IMG/VR virus record: IMGVR_UViG_3300028837_002886
Location: 62,001-126,000 of that record
Direction: 5' to 3' (one strand)
DNA length: 64,000 nucleotides
Source: a virus
This document shows positions 31,089-38,299 of this stretch, piece by piece; position 1 is the first letter of the stretch, and each line of letters begins with the position of its first letter. A program made the position numbers and the translations under genes. The notes under the pieces were generated by a model that was not told the DNA's origin, searched no databases, and worked only from the letters and a program-made list of their open reading frames with translations.

Positions 31089-31261
31089 ATTATTCCCTTT
31101 TGATTTATATATGCTATCACATCCAAACATAAGCGCGTAATAATTAGCGCAGTCGCTGCCCCGGCCACTAACTGAAGAGCGAAAATGTCAGGAGTATTGT
31201 TGAATAAAACAAACGCACCAACGACAAAAGCTATTTTTGAAACCAAACCAAAAAGAGTCAT
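31073..31261 (-). CDS. two-TM mini membrane protein
   Basis: A 62-residue protein from MTLFGLVS, whose ATG overlaps the upstream stop. Two hydrophobic spans (IAFVVGAFVLF and LQLVAGAATALIITRLCLDVI) with a short loop. Overlaps the downstream gene by 16 bases. Unknown role; holin-like size. Confidence 0.55.
   Translation of the reverse strand: MTLFGLVSKIAFVVGAFVLFNNTPDIFALQLVAGAATALIITRLCLDVIAYINQKGIICLRK
31106..31113 (-). promoter_or_regulatory. CATATATA element
   Basis: GCATATATAA on the minus strand, 18 bases before the ATG at 31088. Confidence 0.45.
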
Positions 31262-31560
31262 TTTACTAGTTTTCCTTTTGCGATTGCTCGTTTTCTTTGA
31301 GGGGTGTTCTTGCCGAATATATAACCATACATATCTATGCCGCGGGCCCAATCAGCATATAGAGCCGCCCTGTCTTTCGCATCTATTTCTATTTCAGGGC
31401 AGTTTTCTGAAGTATTCTCGTACTTCCACCCCATACGTGCTGGACTTGCTTGACCGCCATCAATGAATAAATTACCACATGAACAGTAATGAAAATCATG
31501 GATTGCGCGACTGTATATAATATCGCCGCATAAAGTGCATTTTATACCGCTCACTATCAT
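31258..31560 (-). CDS. zinc-ribbon phage protein (DUF7695-like)
   Basis: A 100-residue protein from MIVSGIKCTLCGDIIYSR: CxxC plus CSCGNLFIDGG, the pattern of a small zinc-ribbon family found in many phages. AAGGAG eight bases before this ATG decides the start; the frame is open 40 codons further (to 31680) but with a poor site. C terminus is basic (RKRAIAKGKLVK). Confidence 0.65.
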   Translation of the reverse strand: MIVSGIKCTLCGDIIYSRAIHDFHYCSCGNLFIDGGQASPARMGWKYENTSENCPEIEIDAKDRAALYADWARGIDMYGYIFGKNTPQRKRAIAKGKLVK

Positions 31561-31654
31561 ATTAAAAGCTCCTTGGCGTGTTTCTTTTTTATTAAAGGAT
31601 CTATTATTTCGTATATACTTGAGTTGCGGTTTGATAAGCGCGAAATCTCTGCTA

Positions 31655-31957
31655 CTAATATCTATTTTCTTCAGTTTCATCCTTGTTGCTCTCGCGCAGT
31701 ATAAAGACTGCTTTTTTGGAGTTGAGCTTCTTTATAAGTTTTTCGTTTTCCACCAACTCGAGACACCGAAAACTTGGGAGCCTTTCCCAATGTTGTCTTT
31801 GGAACTTGCCGGTCTTTTTCTTATAGGCAATCATCATCATGCCTTTGTAGTGTAGTTCTTGGGCATACAAGTATATCTCGTCCTTGCGGTCAAGAGGCCA
31901 GGCCTTCATGAACCATTTACCCAAAAGAGAGTTGAGCATTATTTCATTTGCCGTCAT
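31655..31957 (-). CDS. hypothetical protein
   Basis: A 100-residue basic protein, rich in Lys and aromatics (YLYAQELHYKGMMMIAYKKK), with acidic tail. Overlaps the upstream gene by 14 bases. Unknown. Confidence 0.55.
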   Translation of the reverse strand: MTANEIMLNSLLGKWFMKAWPLDRKDEIYLYAQELHYKGMMMIAYKKKTGKFQRQHWERLPSFRCLELVENEKLIKKLNSKKAVFILRESNKDETEENRY

Positions 31958-32234
31958 ATAATAGATACCTCTTCGCGTATTCTCGTTTTGTCAAAGGTCT
32001 TGTTTCGTTTCTTGTAAGAGCCCTGAATGTGCTAGCCTTCCACCAGCTATGCTTACTTTCGCAATGGTCTCTCGACATATAGCTATCCATTCTGACAAAA
32101 TACATAATCCTACCAGCGTTGGTCTTTCTGTGTCTTAGCACGGTATAGAATTTGCCATTGTCGTTCCATGTTTTATCGGACCACCTGAAATCTTGGCCTG
32201 CGTATACACTACCAACCTTTATTTTTCGTGACAT
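31944..32234 (-). CDS. mini-protein with C-terminal TKREYAKRYLL tag
   Basis: A 96-residue basic beta-rich protein (KIKVGSVYAGQDFRW, GRIMYFVRMDS) ending RPLTKREYAKRYLLYDGK, a strong example of the C-terminal tag. Overlaps the upstream gene by 26 bases. Confidence 0.6.
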   Translation of the reverse strand: MSRKIKVGSVYAGQDFRWSDKTWNDNGKFYTVLRHRKTNAGRIMYFVRMDSYMSRDHCESKHSWWKASTFRALTRNETRPLTKREYAKRYLLYDGK

Positions 32235-32421
32235 CCAACACCTTCTTTACCAACTTGACTGTGCGAATGGCTTTGTTTTTATCGCTGACATCAGGAGGCA
32301 AATTCGTTATAGCCTCCATAACCAAGTCAAACATCTCCATTAATTTTTTCGGAGTCCATTCTTCCGTCGGCTCTGTAGGATTTAACAGTCTTTTAGCTCG
32401 TTCGGTTCTTTCTTTTGCCAT
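32209..32421 (-). CDS. LLNPP-tag mini-protein 1
   Basis: A 70-residue protein starting MAKERTERAKRLLNPTEP; ATG chosen with AAGGA nine bases upstream. First of four consecutive genes with the same N-terminal tag and otherwise unrelated helical bodies. C-terminal half is a helix set (PKKLMEMFDLVMEAI). Unknown role. Confidence 0.65.
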   Translation of the reverse strand: MAKERTERAKRLLNPTEPTEEWTPKKLMEMFDLVMEAITNLPPDVSDKNKAIRTVKLVKKVLDVTKNKGW

Positions 32422-32609
32422 TCGTAACATTCCTTATACAGCCTCTTATGTATTTTATCGACTTCTTTTCGACACGATTCATACGTTTTGTTTTGCCACG
32501 TTTCACACTCTTTTTTCATGGCTTCAATCTCCGCGGCCGTTGTCCTCTGCGGTTTTTCCAGTGGAGGATTTAATAAGGCTTTTGCTTTTTTTGTTTTTGG
32601 TTTGGCCAT
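32382..32609 (-). CDS. LLNPP-tag mini-protein 2
   Basis: A 75-residue protein starting MAKPKTKKAKALLNPPLEK, then a charged helix with repeated ECxxW segments (CETWQNKTYESCRK, CYEWQKK). Overlaps the downstream gene by 40 bases. Confidence 0.65.
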   Translation of the reverse strand: MAKPKTKKAKALLNPPLEKPQRTTAAEIEAMKKECETWQNKTYESCRKEVDKIHKRLYKECYEWQKKEPNELKDC

Positions 32610-32630
32610 ATGTAATCAACTACCTCTCGT

Positions 32631-32861
32631 TTAGTCATCTTTCTCATCGTGGTGTTGCCACAACTCCAGGTTATCATCAAGATACTCTTCAAGGTTAATC
32701 TTGATACGATGTGGTGTTTTCCACATTTCCCAATTTTCTCTTTCTTGATCAAGTGGTTGTCGCGACCGTATGATCTCGCCCCACATTTCTTCCACTTCGC
32801 TGGCTGTTTTCTCTGGCGGGTTCAAAAGGTCTTTAGCTCTTTTTGTTTTCTCTTTTGGCAT
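32631..32861 (-). CDS. LLNPP-tag mini-protein 3
   Basis: A 76-residue protein starting MPKEKTKRAKDLLNPPEK, then acidic helical body with WEMWKTPHRI. Same N-terminal tag as its neighbours. Confidence 0.65.
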   Translation of the reverse strand: MPKEKTKRAKDLLNPPEKTASEVEEMWGEIIRSRQPLDQERENWEMWKTPHRIKINLEEYLDDNLELWQHHDEKDD

Positions 32862-32991
32862 GACGTCTTATCTCTTTTATAATGTTATTGTCGAACTCAT
32901 GGGCCATTTCTTCAGATACAATACGCCGTAGTAATTCTTCGACAGACGGCGGATTGAGAAGCTCTCTGGCTTTTTTTGCTTTTTCTGTCAA
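32833..32991 (-). CDS. LLNPP-tag mini-protein 4, TTG start
   Basis: A 52-residue protein whose only suitable start is TTG, overlapping the upstream TGA (TTGA). Reads (M)TEKAKKARELLNPPSVEE, then a helical acidic-basic body. The conserved tag directly after the start supports this reading frame. Overlaps the downstream gene by 29 bases. Confidence 0.6.
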   Translation of the reverse strand: MTEKAKKARELLNPPSVEELLRRIVSEEMAHEFDNNIIKEIRRHAKRENKKS

Positions 32992-33119
32992 TTGCTATTA
33001 TCAACCAGCGAGATATCGTTTGTGTATTCAACAGTTACATAATCTTCTGCTTTGGCAACACCAGCAATTATGATCAGAAACACAATAGTCACAACTATAA
33101 AAATCCAAGCCTTTTTCAT
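32988..33119 (-). CDS. small exported or membrane protein
   Basis: A 43-residue protein: MKKAWIFIVVTIVFLIIIAG hydrophobic segment then VAKAED, a good signal-peptidase site, leaving a 19-residue mature peptide; alternatively it stays as a membrane anchor. First gene behind a sigma70-type promoter and a CATATATAA element. Confidence 0.6.
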   Translation of the reverse strand: MKKAWIFIVVTIVFLIIIAGVAKAEDYVTVEYTNDISLVDNSN

Positions 33120-33138
33120 AATATAGCCTCTTTATTTT

Positions 33139-33182
33139 CACCCTTATATATGTTATGACGTTTATTGTTTATAATAAGGGTG
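33139..33182 (-). promoter_or_regulatory. inverted repeat with embedded CATATATA element
   Basis: CACCCTTAT (33139-33147) and ATAAGGGTG (33174-33182) form a 9-bp stem with a long AT-rich loop in the leader of the gene at 33119; the minus-strand CATATATAA element (33145-33152) overlaps one arm. Could be an RNA structure or an operator. Confidence 0.4.
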
Positions 33183-33230
33183 GACATATTTGAGTGTTAA
33201 TCTACAACCTTTCTGATCGTTTACAATATT

Positions 33231-33259
33231 AATATATCATACCTCATGAGTTCTGTAAA
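33231..33259 (-). promoter_or_regulatory. sigma70-type promoter
   Basis: TTTACA, 17 bases, TATATT on the minus strand in the 143-base gap between 33119 and 33263. It gives a leader of about 105 bases to the small exported protein. Nothing else coding is seen in this gap. Confidence 0.6.
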
Positions 33260-33262
33260 GGG

Positions 33263-33463
33263 TTATTTTGTTTCGGGGAGGGGGCACCACTCTGGTATTT
33301 CCAAAGATTCTTCTAACCTCAGATCTTTTTCCGAACGTTTTATTTGACGGGATTTTACGGAGCAAACGTAGCCACTATTCCAGTAACAATCATGAACATC
33401 CTCGAACTCAAGACATGGGCACTCGTTACAATAGTTGATCTCATATTTGAGTTCTCGGCACAT
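33263..33463 (-). CDS. small zinc-binding phage protein
   Basis: A 66-residue Cys-rich protein (YCNECPCLE, DCYWNSGYVCSVKSR, WCPLPE), probably a zinc-binding mini-protein of a type common in phages. No Shine-Dalgarno is visible; instead the ATG is directly adjacent to a 9-bp hairpin. Confidence 0.6.
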   Translation of the reverse strand: MCRELKYEINYCNECPCLEFEDVHDCYWNSGYVCSVKSRQIKRSEKDLRLEESLEIPEWCPLPETK

Positions 33464-33495
33464 GATAGTTCTCTGCGTGAATTGGTAGAACTATC
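33464..33495 (-). promoter_or_regulatory. hairpin abutting a start codon
   Basis: Arms GATAGTTCT and AGAACTATC (perfect 9 bp) with a 14-base loop, ending exactly at the ATG of the Cys-rich gene. No poly-U follows, so it is not a typical terminator. Confidence 0.5.
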
Positions 33496-33504
33496 TTGTC
33501 TCGA

Positions 33505-33747
33505 TTATGATTTCAGATAAGCTTTGATTATACTATTACCAAGTTTTTTTAGGTTCTTTTTCAGATCTTTAATGTGACATATTTTTTGTTTATCCAAGAA
33601 CACTTCGTCGTTAGCGACCACAATGTCACCTCTGTATATGGCATCAACTCTATCTCTCGGCGGAGGGGTTTGCCAAGTTTTTCTTTTCCTCTGGCTCAAA
33701 GTTGTCGCAGAGTCTTTTATTCCGAAGTCCGGTTTTATAGGTCCCAT
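33505..33747 (-). CDS. mini-protein with C-terminal IIKAYLKS tag-like end
   Basis: An 80-residue protein from MGPIKPDFG (AGGAG five bases upstream); an alternative ATG 15 codons earlier gives a similar MGP start but lies in the upstream gene. Contains RGDIVVANDEVFLDKQ and end LKKLGNSIIKAYLKS, the same plan as the mini-proteins at 49889 and 50128. Confidence 0.6.
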   Translation of the reverse strand: MGPIKPDFGIKDSATTLSQRKRKTWQTPPPRDRVDAIYRGDIVVANDEVFLDKQKICHIKDLKKNLKKLGNSIIKAYLKS

Positions 33748-33781
33748 TTTTCTCCTCTTTTTATTTAGTCCTGGTGCAAAT

Positions 33782-34201
33782 TCAGGTCCCATTTCCTTCT
33801 CTCAACATTAGTTTTGCCAACTCGCGCTTTGATAAGTCTATGCCACCTGTCAAAGCTACATTTACGTATCTGCCACGAATGAACGCTCCCATTACGGGTT
33901 CCTTGAAAAGTTTATCCTCACAGCTATCAAAACTCACCTGAAACAGCAACATTCCGTTTCTACGAATGAAGTTATATTTATTAGGATCTCTACTCACCAA
34001 CACACACGCTACATTATTGTAGAACATCCAAATGTTATAAAAGCTTTTAGAAAAAAGCTTTTCTTGTTCGTAATCATACAGCTGCCAGATTGCTTTATAT
34101 TGATCTGGTTCCTCGAAGGAGATTGCGTAAAGATCTTTGTCAACTTTCTCTATCAGCTCCGCTTTGAGAATAATCTTGTCATTCTTTTTTAAAGTTTTCA
34201 T
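33782..34201 (-). CDS. mini-protein with C-terminal SKRELAKLMLR tag
   Basis: A 139-residue protein: MKTLKKNDKIILKAELIEKV start of the KKGD/KKND type, beta-rich body, end LSKRELAKLMLREGNGT. Strong combination of the two recurring features. A sigma70-type promoter lies nine bases upstream. Confidence 0.6.
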   Translation of the reverse strand: MKTLKKNDKIILKAELIEKVDKDLYAISFEEPDQYKAIWQLYDYEQEKLFSKSFYNIWMFYNNVACVLVSRDPNKYNFIRRNGMLLFQVSFDSCEDKLFKEPVMGAFIRGRYVNVALTGGIDLSKRELAKLMLREGNGT

Positions 34202-34210
34202 ACTGGCACC

Positions 34211-34240
34211 ATTATAATATGGATTTAGCCCTATAGTAAA
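34211..34240 (-). promoter_or_regulatory. sigma70-type promoter
   Basis: TTTACT, 18 bases, TATAAT on the minus strand, between dUTPase and the gene starting at 34201. Very short leader. Confidence 0.6.
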
Positions 34241-34247
34241 GGACTAT

Positions 34248-34673
34248 CTAACCAGTATGGCCGAAACCACCGCTGCTGCGATCTGTTTCGCTTAGGCTCA
34301 TGTCTGTCGATATAGACGGATGAATAACCTCAGCGAATACCATTTGAGCTATGCGATCTCCTGCTCTGATTTTGTATGGTGACGGACTATGGTTAATTAT
34401 GAGAACCTTGATCTCGCCCCTGTAATCACTATCTACGGTTCCGGGAGCGTTGAGGACTGTGAGCCCGTGATTGACAGCCAAACCGCTTCTCGGCCTAATC
34501 TGAGCTTCCATGTTCTGACTCATTGACATTCTGAGACCGGTTGGAACTAGCTTAAAGCGCTCAGCGCCAATCGTTACATCTTCAGAAGCATAAATATCAT
34601 ATCCACTGGAGCCATCGGTTTGTCTCTCTGGTGCTCTGGCGTTATCATTCAACAACTCAAATTCAACTAGCAT
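34248..34673 (-). CDS. dut: dUTPase
   Basis: A 141-residue trimeric-type dUTP pyrophosphatase with all five motifs: DGSSGYDIYAS, RPRSGLA, the nucleoside-binding GTVDSDYRGEI, GDRIAQMVF and C-terminal RSSGGFGHTG. It converts dUTP to dUMP and diphosphate, preventing uracil in DNA and feeding dTMP synthesis together with the dCMP deaminase at 60799. AAGGAG lies five bases before the ATG. Full length. Confidence 0.95.
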   Translation of the reverse strand: MLVEFELLNDNARAPERQTDGSSGYDIYASEDVTIGAERFKLVPTGLRMSMSQNMEAQIRPRSGLAVNHGLTVLNAPGTVDSDYRGEIKVLIINHSPSPYKIRAGDRIAQMVFAEVIHPSISTDMSLSETDRSSGGFGHTG

Positions 34674-34682
34674 GTCTTCTCC

Positions 34683-34781
34683 TTATTTCTTTTTCTTCTT
34701 ATGTCTATCTCTTCTGCGTCGCTTTTTAAGCTTATGGGTTTTCACCTTCTGTCTGTGCCACTTTTTAGCCGAACGCGAAAT
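34683..34781 (-). CDS. very basic mini-protein with probable ATT start
   Basis: A 32-codon frame rich in Lys and Arg (SRSAKKWHRQKVKTHKLKKR and on), with no ATG, GTG or TTG near its beginning. ATT follows AGGAG by seven bases, and a CATATATA element lies about 22 bases further upstream, so a functional gene starting at the rare codon ATT is likely. Could bind nucleic acid. Confidence 0.45.
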   Translation of the reverse strand: MSRSAKKWHRQKVKTHKLKKRRRRDRHKKKKK

Positions 34782-34807
34782 AAGTTTACTCCTTTGTGTG
34801 TTATGAG

Positions 34808-34815
34808 TATATATG
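34808..34815 (-). promoter_or_regulatory. CATATATA element
   Basis: ACATATATA on the minus strand ahead of the ATT-start basic peptide; overlaps the end region of the gene at 34818. Confidence 0.4.
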
Positions 34816-34817
34816 TT

Positions 34818-35156
34818 TTATACTTGGACTAAAAAATTGTCATTAGAAGGCTGGTAATCTATTAGGATAAAAGCAGAATCATCTCTGAAAGGGTTGATCT
34901 CTGTAACATCGGGACCATGGATTATTATTTCATGCTTTATTGCGATAGGTTTTTTAGTGGAAGGGCCATAGAAAAATTTTGGTCGATTGCTCCTATAATC
35001 GACGAGATCAAAATTATTTATCTTTATTTCTAGCTCTTTTTCTACTTCTTTTATGAGGAAGTTCCGTATCGATTTTGGCCAACGCCACGATGGTGTGCAT
35101 ATGGATATCAAGAGAAAGGCTCGTTTCATGTAGGAAGTGCGTTCTGTAGATGTCAT
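34818..35156 (-). CDS. hypothetical protein
   Basis: A 112-residue mixed protein with ATG overlapping the upstream TAA. Contains RAFLLISICTPSWRWPKSI and ELEIKINNFDLVDYRS, then strand IKHEIIIHGPDV. Unknown. Confidence 0.55.
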   Translation of the reverse strand: MTSTERTSYMKRAFLLISICTPSWRWPKSIRNFLIKEVEKELEIKINNFDLVDYRSNRPKFFYGPSTKKPIAIKHEIIIHGPDVTEINPFRDDSAFILIDYQPSNDNFLVQV

Positions 35157-35449
35157 TATTTTTCTATCGCCTTACCCTTCTTTTTGCCTCTTTTGAAGTG
35201 ACGTCTCTTGAGTTTAGTCAGCGGAAGAACAGTCTCAGTGCTATCTATATTTGTGTCATCCACAAAATCGAACGTTTCATAAAACTTGGTCAGATCTTCA
35301 TTGCAGCATTTAGAGTTAGCTATACGAATAGCTCTACCTTCATCACCGCTGCTTCTCAATACGGCGTTTGCTATTTTGACCCACTTCTTCTTTTCGGCAG
35401 AACTAAGTCCTTTCTTGTGCCTGTCTACATCCGACGGTTTCCAGGGCAT
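35156..35449 (-). CDS. small conserved phage protein, HKKGLS type
   Basis: A 97-residue basic protein: MPWKPSDVDRHKKGLSSAEK then WVKIANAVLRSSGDEGRAIR and IANSKC. The HKKGLS...VANxxL...EGxAIRxAN pattern occurs in small proteins of many phages, from memory; function unknown. C-terminal basic tail. Confidence 0.6.
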   Translation of the reverse strand: MPWKPSDVDRHKKGLSSAEKKKWVKIANAVLRSSGDEGRAIRIANSKCCNEDLTKFYETFDFVDDTNIDSTETVLPLTKLKRRHFKRGKKKGKAIEK

Positions 35450-35450
35450 T

Positions 35451-35753
35451 TTATTTCTCCTTGTAACTGTGTATCAATTTAATTAGTTCCAGTTTGTGTA
35501 TTTCTTTCTGTTCGATCATGTTGAGATCATAGATTATCTTTAGCATTGACTTGGCATAGCGGTAGGGTTGTTTGCGAGTTACTTTAATCATCTCGCTGCC
35601 CTCTTTTGGACAGCGAGATTTCTTTCCAACATATACGCACATTGGGCAATATTTGTAGAGTTTTATTTCCTCCTCTAAAACTTTAGAGGGTTTATCAATC
35701 AGTTTCTTTATTTTTTTACGTCGCTCTTTCTGTTGCTTATTCACATTAGGCAA
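35451..35753 (-). CDS. basic protein with Cys motif
   Basis: A 100-residue basic protein: KERRKKIKKLIDKPSK, then YCPMCVYVGKKSRCPKEG (three Cys, partial zinc knuckle), then a helical end. It overlaps the upstream secreted-protein gene by 13 bases. Confidence 0.55.
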   Translation of the reverse strand: MPNVNKQQKERRKKIKKLIDKPSKVLEEEIKLYKYCPMCVYVGKKSRCPKEGSEMIKVTRKQPYRYAKSMLKIIYDLNMIEQKEIHKLELIKLIHSYKEK

Positions 35754-36226
35754 AAGCTTCTTGGATTATAGTCGTTTGTTTCGTCGGGTTCGTTCGGCAT
35801 CTGCTGCTCTTTATTCTGTGGTGGTTGGTTCGGTCCCGGTTGTCCCCATATGACGTTATGAACCAAGAATATATAGTCCTCATAAGTAGAGGCAGATAAC
35901 ACACTTAAACCCATATCTGTATATATTAGAATCGATGCAACAAGAGGGGATTGACCACCGCCAGGGTTTGTCCGGGCGAGCATGATCATTAAATTGCCGA
36001 AATATATTTCTGGCTCGAAAGGTCCCCAAACGTAGTTACCTTGTCCTTGTTTTTCACCATGCGGGTCACCAGTAATGTTGCCCCATTTCATATTCCATGG
36101 GCCATCGCAAATAATCTCTACGTATATTTCAACATAATGTGTTTCTTCCTTTGCATCCTGTCCAAAGGCAAGAGCAAGAAAGGAAAAAAGAAAAATAAAT
36201 GTTAATGCGAATATTAGTTTTTTCAC
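35741..36226 (-). CDS. secreted protein with signal peptide, GTG start
   Basis: A 161-residue protein with signal peptide (KKLIFALTFIFLFSFLALA) and likely cleavage before FGQDA. Mature part contains WNMKWGNITGDPHGEK and a Pro/Gln/Asn-rich tail. The start is GTG with GGAG seven bases upstream; the site sits in the loop of a hairpin whose stem touches the start codon. Confidence 0.6.
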   Translation of the reverse strand: MKKLIFALTFIFLFSFLALAFGQDAKEETHYVEIYVEIICDGPWNMKWGNITGDPHGEKQGQGNYVWGPFEPEIYFGNLMIMLARTNPGGGQSPLVASILIYTDMGLSVLSASTYEDYIFLVHNVIWGQPGPNQPPQNKEQQMPNEPDETNDYNPRSFCLM

Positions 36227-36252
36227 GTCTTCGCTCCCACAGCAACGAAGAC
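36227..36252 (-). promoter_or_regulatory. hairpin presenting Shine-Dalgarno in its loop
   Basis: GTCTTCG and CGAAGAC (7 bp) enclose a 12-base loop holding GGGAG and end exactly at the GTG start of the secreted protein. Possible translational control element. Confidence 0.45.
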
Positions 36253-36258
36253 TACGTT

Positions 36259-37140
36259 CTACCGATCTCCGTTACCGGTTGATTTTAATCGATTATACGT
36301 ATTTAATACGTTCTCGGCAAACTCTCTTTGATTTGAATCTAAATCACTAAAGAGCGCTTCTCCATTTTGCCACCACTCTCGTTTTGTTATACTAGGTCCC
36401 CAGTTATAAGCTAATAATACCCATTCTACCCGACCGTCAAACTCATCGAATAAGTGTTTCAAAAACCTTATTTGAAGCTTCTTTGAATAAACCGGATCAT
36501 ATAGCTTATTTATATCGTAACCATCAACCTGTAAAAGGCTGAAGTTAGTGTGAGCCCTCGATATTAACTTGGCGGTTAAAGGCATAAACTGACAAATGCC
36601 GCGGGCTCCAACTGAACTTTTTGCCTTTTTATTATATTCGCTTTCTACACTATCCATAGCTAAAAGCAGAAAAGGATCGATTCCCGCCAAATTTCCTCCA
36701 GCATATGACACTTCGAGATAGCTTTTCATCTCTTTGTCGGTCATTGGAGAAAACTTCTTTTTTTTGATGTTCGCGGCATGTTCTTGATATTTGGAAGTAA
36801 TTTTCTTTGCGCCGATTAGCATGAAGTTTTCGAATCGCTTCTTGTCATCAACGTAATATTCGGCGATGAGATTGTCTTTGATGTAAAACGCCGTGTCTAT
36901 AATAGCCTGCGTTTCCTCTTGATGCTGAGTGATTAGCGCGTCTTTTTGAACTTCCCATTTGTGCCATCGCCCATAAAATACAGACAATAGTCCAACTATC
37001 ATAAGAGATAGCACAGCAATAACAAGAAAGGAATGTCTGCGATGTTCCTTGAGGCTTTTTTCGTATAGGTCTTTGTTGTGTTTAAGCAAAAGTTGCGCAT
37101 CAGCCGTCAGACCTTTTATAACGGGCCTATGCTCGCTCAT
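36259..37140 (-). CDS. membrane-anchored lytic transglycosylase (SLT domain)
   Basis: A 293-residue protein from MSEHRPVIKG (AAGGAG six bases upstream). One TM span near residues 37-58 (FLVIAVLSLMIVGLLSVFY) is followed by a coiled stalk and an SLT transglycosylase domain: IDPFLLLAMDSVESEYN with candidate catalytic Glu, SSVGARGICQFMPLTA and LLAYNWG. It would cleave peptidoglycan glycan strands, as an endolysin or cell-wall remodelling enzyme. The N-terminal anchor recalls SAR endolysins but the span is not short of large residues. Confidence 0.75.
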   Translation of the reverse strand: MSEHRPVIKGLTADAQLLLKHNKDLYEKSLKEHRRHSFLVIAVLSLMIVGLLSVFYGRWHKWEVQKDALITQHQEETQAIIDTAFYIKDNLIAEYYVDDKKRFENFMLIGAKKITSKYQEHAANIKKKKFSPMTDKEMKSYLEVSYAGGNLAGIDPFLLLAMDSVESEYNKKAKSSVGARGICQFMPLTAKLISRAHTNFSLLQVDGYDINKLYDPVYSKKLQIRFLKHLFDEFDGRVEWVLLAYNWGPSITKREWWQNGEALFSDLDSNQREFAENVLNTYNRLKSTGNGDR

Positions 37141-37189
37141 TTTTTTCTCCTTGAGAGTCTTAGGTATTTTTCTATTTGACCGCATTACT

Positions 37190-37197
37190 CATATATG
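37190..37197 (-). promoter_or_regulatory. CATATATG element
   Basis: ACATATATGAG on the minus strand about 50 bases before the transglycosylase ATG; similar to the CATATATA elements. Confidence 0.35.
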
Positions 37198-37203
37198 TAT
37201 GTG

Positions 37204-37890
37204 TTATGTAAGATACCAAGTTTCTTCTTTTTCCAGGATGGCCATGAGGAAGTCTTTCTTATGCTTCGCGTAAAAGGATAATGTGGCGGGATCTTTGATT
37301 ATCATATCTCTGCGGACAATGCTGCCTATCTCACTAAATATTTTCATAGTGCCCGAGCTTTTATAATAATCTTCTGCAGTTTGTTTATTGTAACCAGAGT
37401 CTTCTTGTCTGAGTGATTTTATCATTTTCGTGAGCTCGTCAGACTGCGACCCATGTTTATCCTTTTTATTCAGATAGCTCCAAAAAGATGCTTTATTTTT
37501 GAACTTGTGCCATGTGTGCTCAAAACCGTCCGTAAAATGTCTGGCACTAGATGAGTTCCACCACAACAAAACATCATTGTGGCTCCATAACAGTTGATTT
37601 TTCAGATAGTCAACAAGCCATTTTTCTATCCTAAGAGGCATTTTATAATTAGCGCCGTACCTGGCAACTTCAAGGCGAGATATCGGGTAACCGATCTTCA
37701 TCCATGAAGGCACATTGGGAGCGTAAAATTCCTCATTTTGGTAAGAGTGTCCAGTAGCTCTTATGTGACCGTTTTGAAGTAATTTTTCAAAGCTGGTCTT
37801 GAGCTTCATTGCTTTGATTTCGCCAACGATTTCACGTTTAGTGAGACGCTCGTTGTGAAATCTTTCCATAAAATAGTCTTCATCTGTCAT
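37204..37890 (-). CDS. hypothetical protein
   Basis: A 228-residue basic, aromatic-rich protein (LLWSHNDVLLWWNSSSARHF, HTWHKFKNKASFWSYL). No transmembrane span or known motif. Overlaps the upstream gene by 11 bases. Confidence 0.6.
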   Translation of the reverse strand: MTDEDYFMERFHNERLTKREIVGEIKAMKLKTSFEKLLQNGHIRATGHSYQNEEFYAPNVPSWMKIGYPISRLEVARYGANYKMPLRIEKWLVDYLKNQLLWSHNDVLLWWNSSSARHFTDGFEHTWHKFKNKASFWSYLNKKDKHGSQSDELTKMIKSLRQEDSGYNKQTAEDYYKSSGTMKIFSEIGSIVRRDMIIKDPATLSFYAKHKKDFLMAILEKEETWYLT

Positions 37891-38299
37891 GTTTTTGCTC
37901 GTAGTTTACACAATATTTTTTCGGGCCCATGTGCATCTTTTTAGAATACAAACATCGGCTATAAGTCTTGCGATAATACCGACAGCTACAACACAGATTC
38001 TCCGTCGGTAACTCAGTGAATATTGTAAACTCTCTGTCAGGAAAATCGTGATTGAGTGTCTTGATTATCTTGTATGTAAACACCAAAACGTTTTTATGCC
38101 TGTCTTCTTTTTCATATATGAGACGCGTGCCGTCACCAATATAATGCTTTCTCAGTTCGTCTTCCAGCCTACGACCGCCAACGTACTTGTTGTTCAAAAA
38201 GTATTTTAAATGCCCCTTTCTTTGCGTATTGATTGTGACGGTTTGTGTTACGTTGGAATTATTTATTTTATGCTTGATACTTATTGACGCCGAAATCAT
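37880..38299 (-). CDS. hypothetical protein with C-terminal zinc motif
   Basis: A 139-residue protein with beta-rich N terminus (SASISIKHKINNSNVTQTVT) and a C-terminal Cys cluster (CCSCRYYRKTYSRCLY, KKYCVNYE) that probably binds zinc. ATGA overlap with the upstream stop. Confidence 0.55.
   Translation of the reverse strand: MISASISIKHKINNSNVTQTVTINTQRKGHLKYFLNNKYVGGRRLEDELRKHYIGDGTRLIYEKEDRHKNVLVFTYKIIKTLNHDFPDREFTIFTELPTENLCCSCRYYRKTYSRCLYSKKMHMGPKKYCVNYEQKHDR

Noticed and set aside
31560-31680. Long N-terminal extension of the zinc-ribbon protein
   Set aside because: The internal ATG has AAGGAG at ideal spacing and the resulting length fits the family; the upstream ATG has a poor site.
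33160-33215. 23-codon frame in the 143-base gap
   Set aside because: Starts MSTLIINNKRHN without a ribosome site and overlaps the inverted repeat; no reason to call it a gene.
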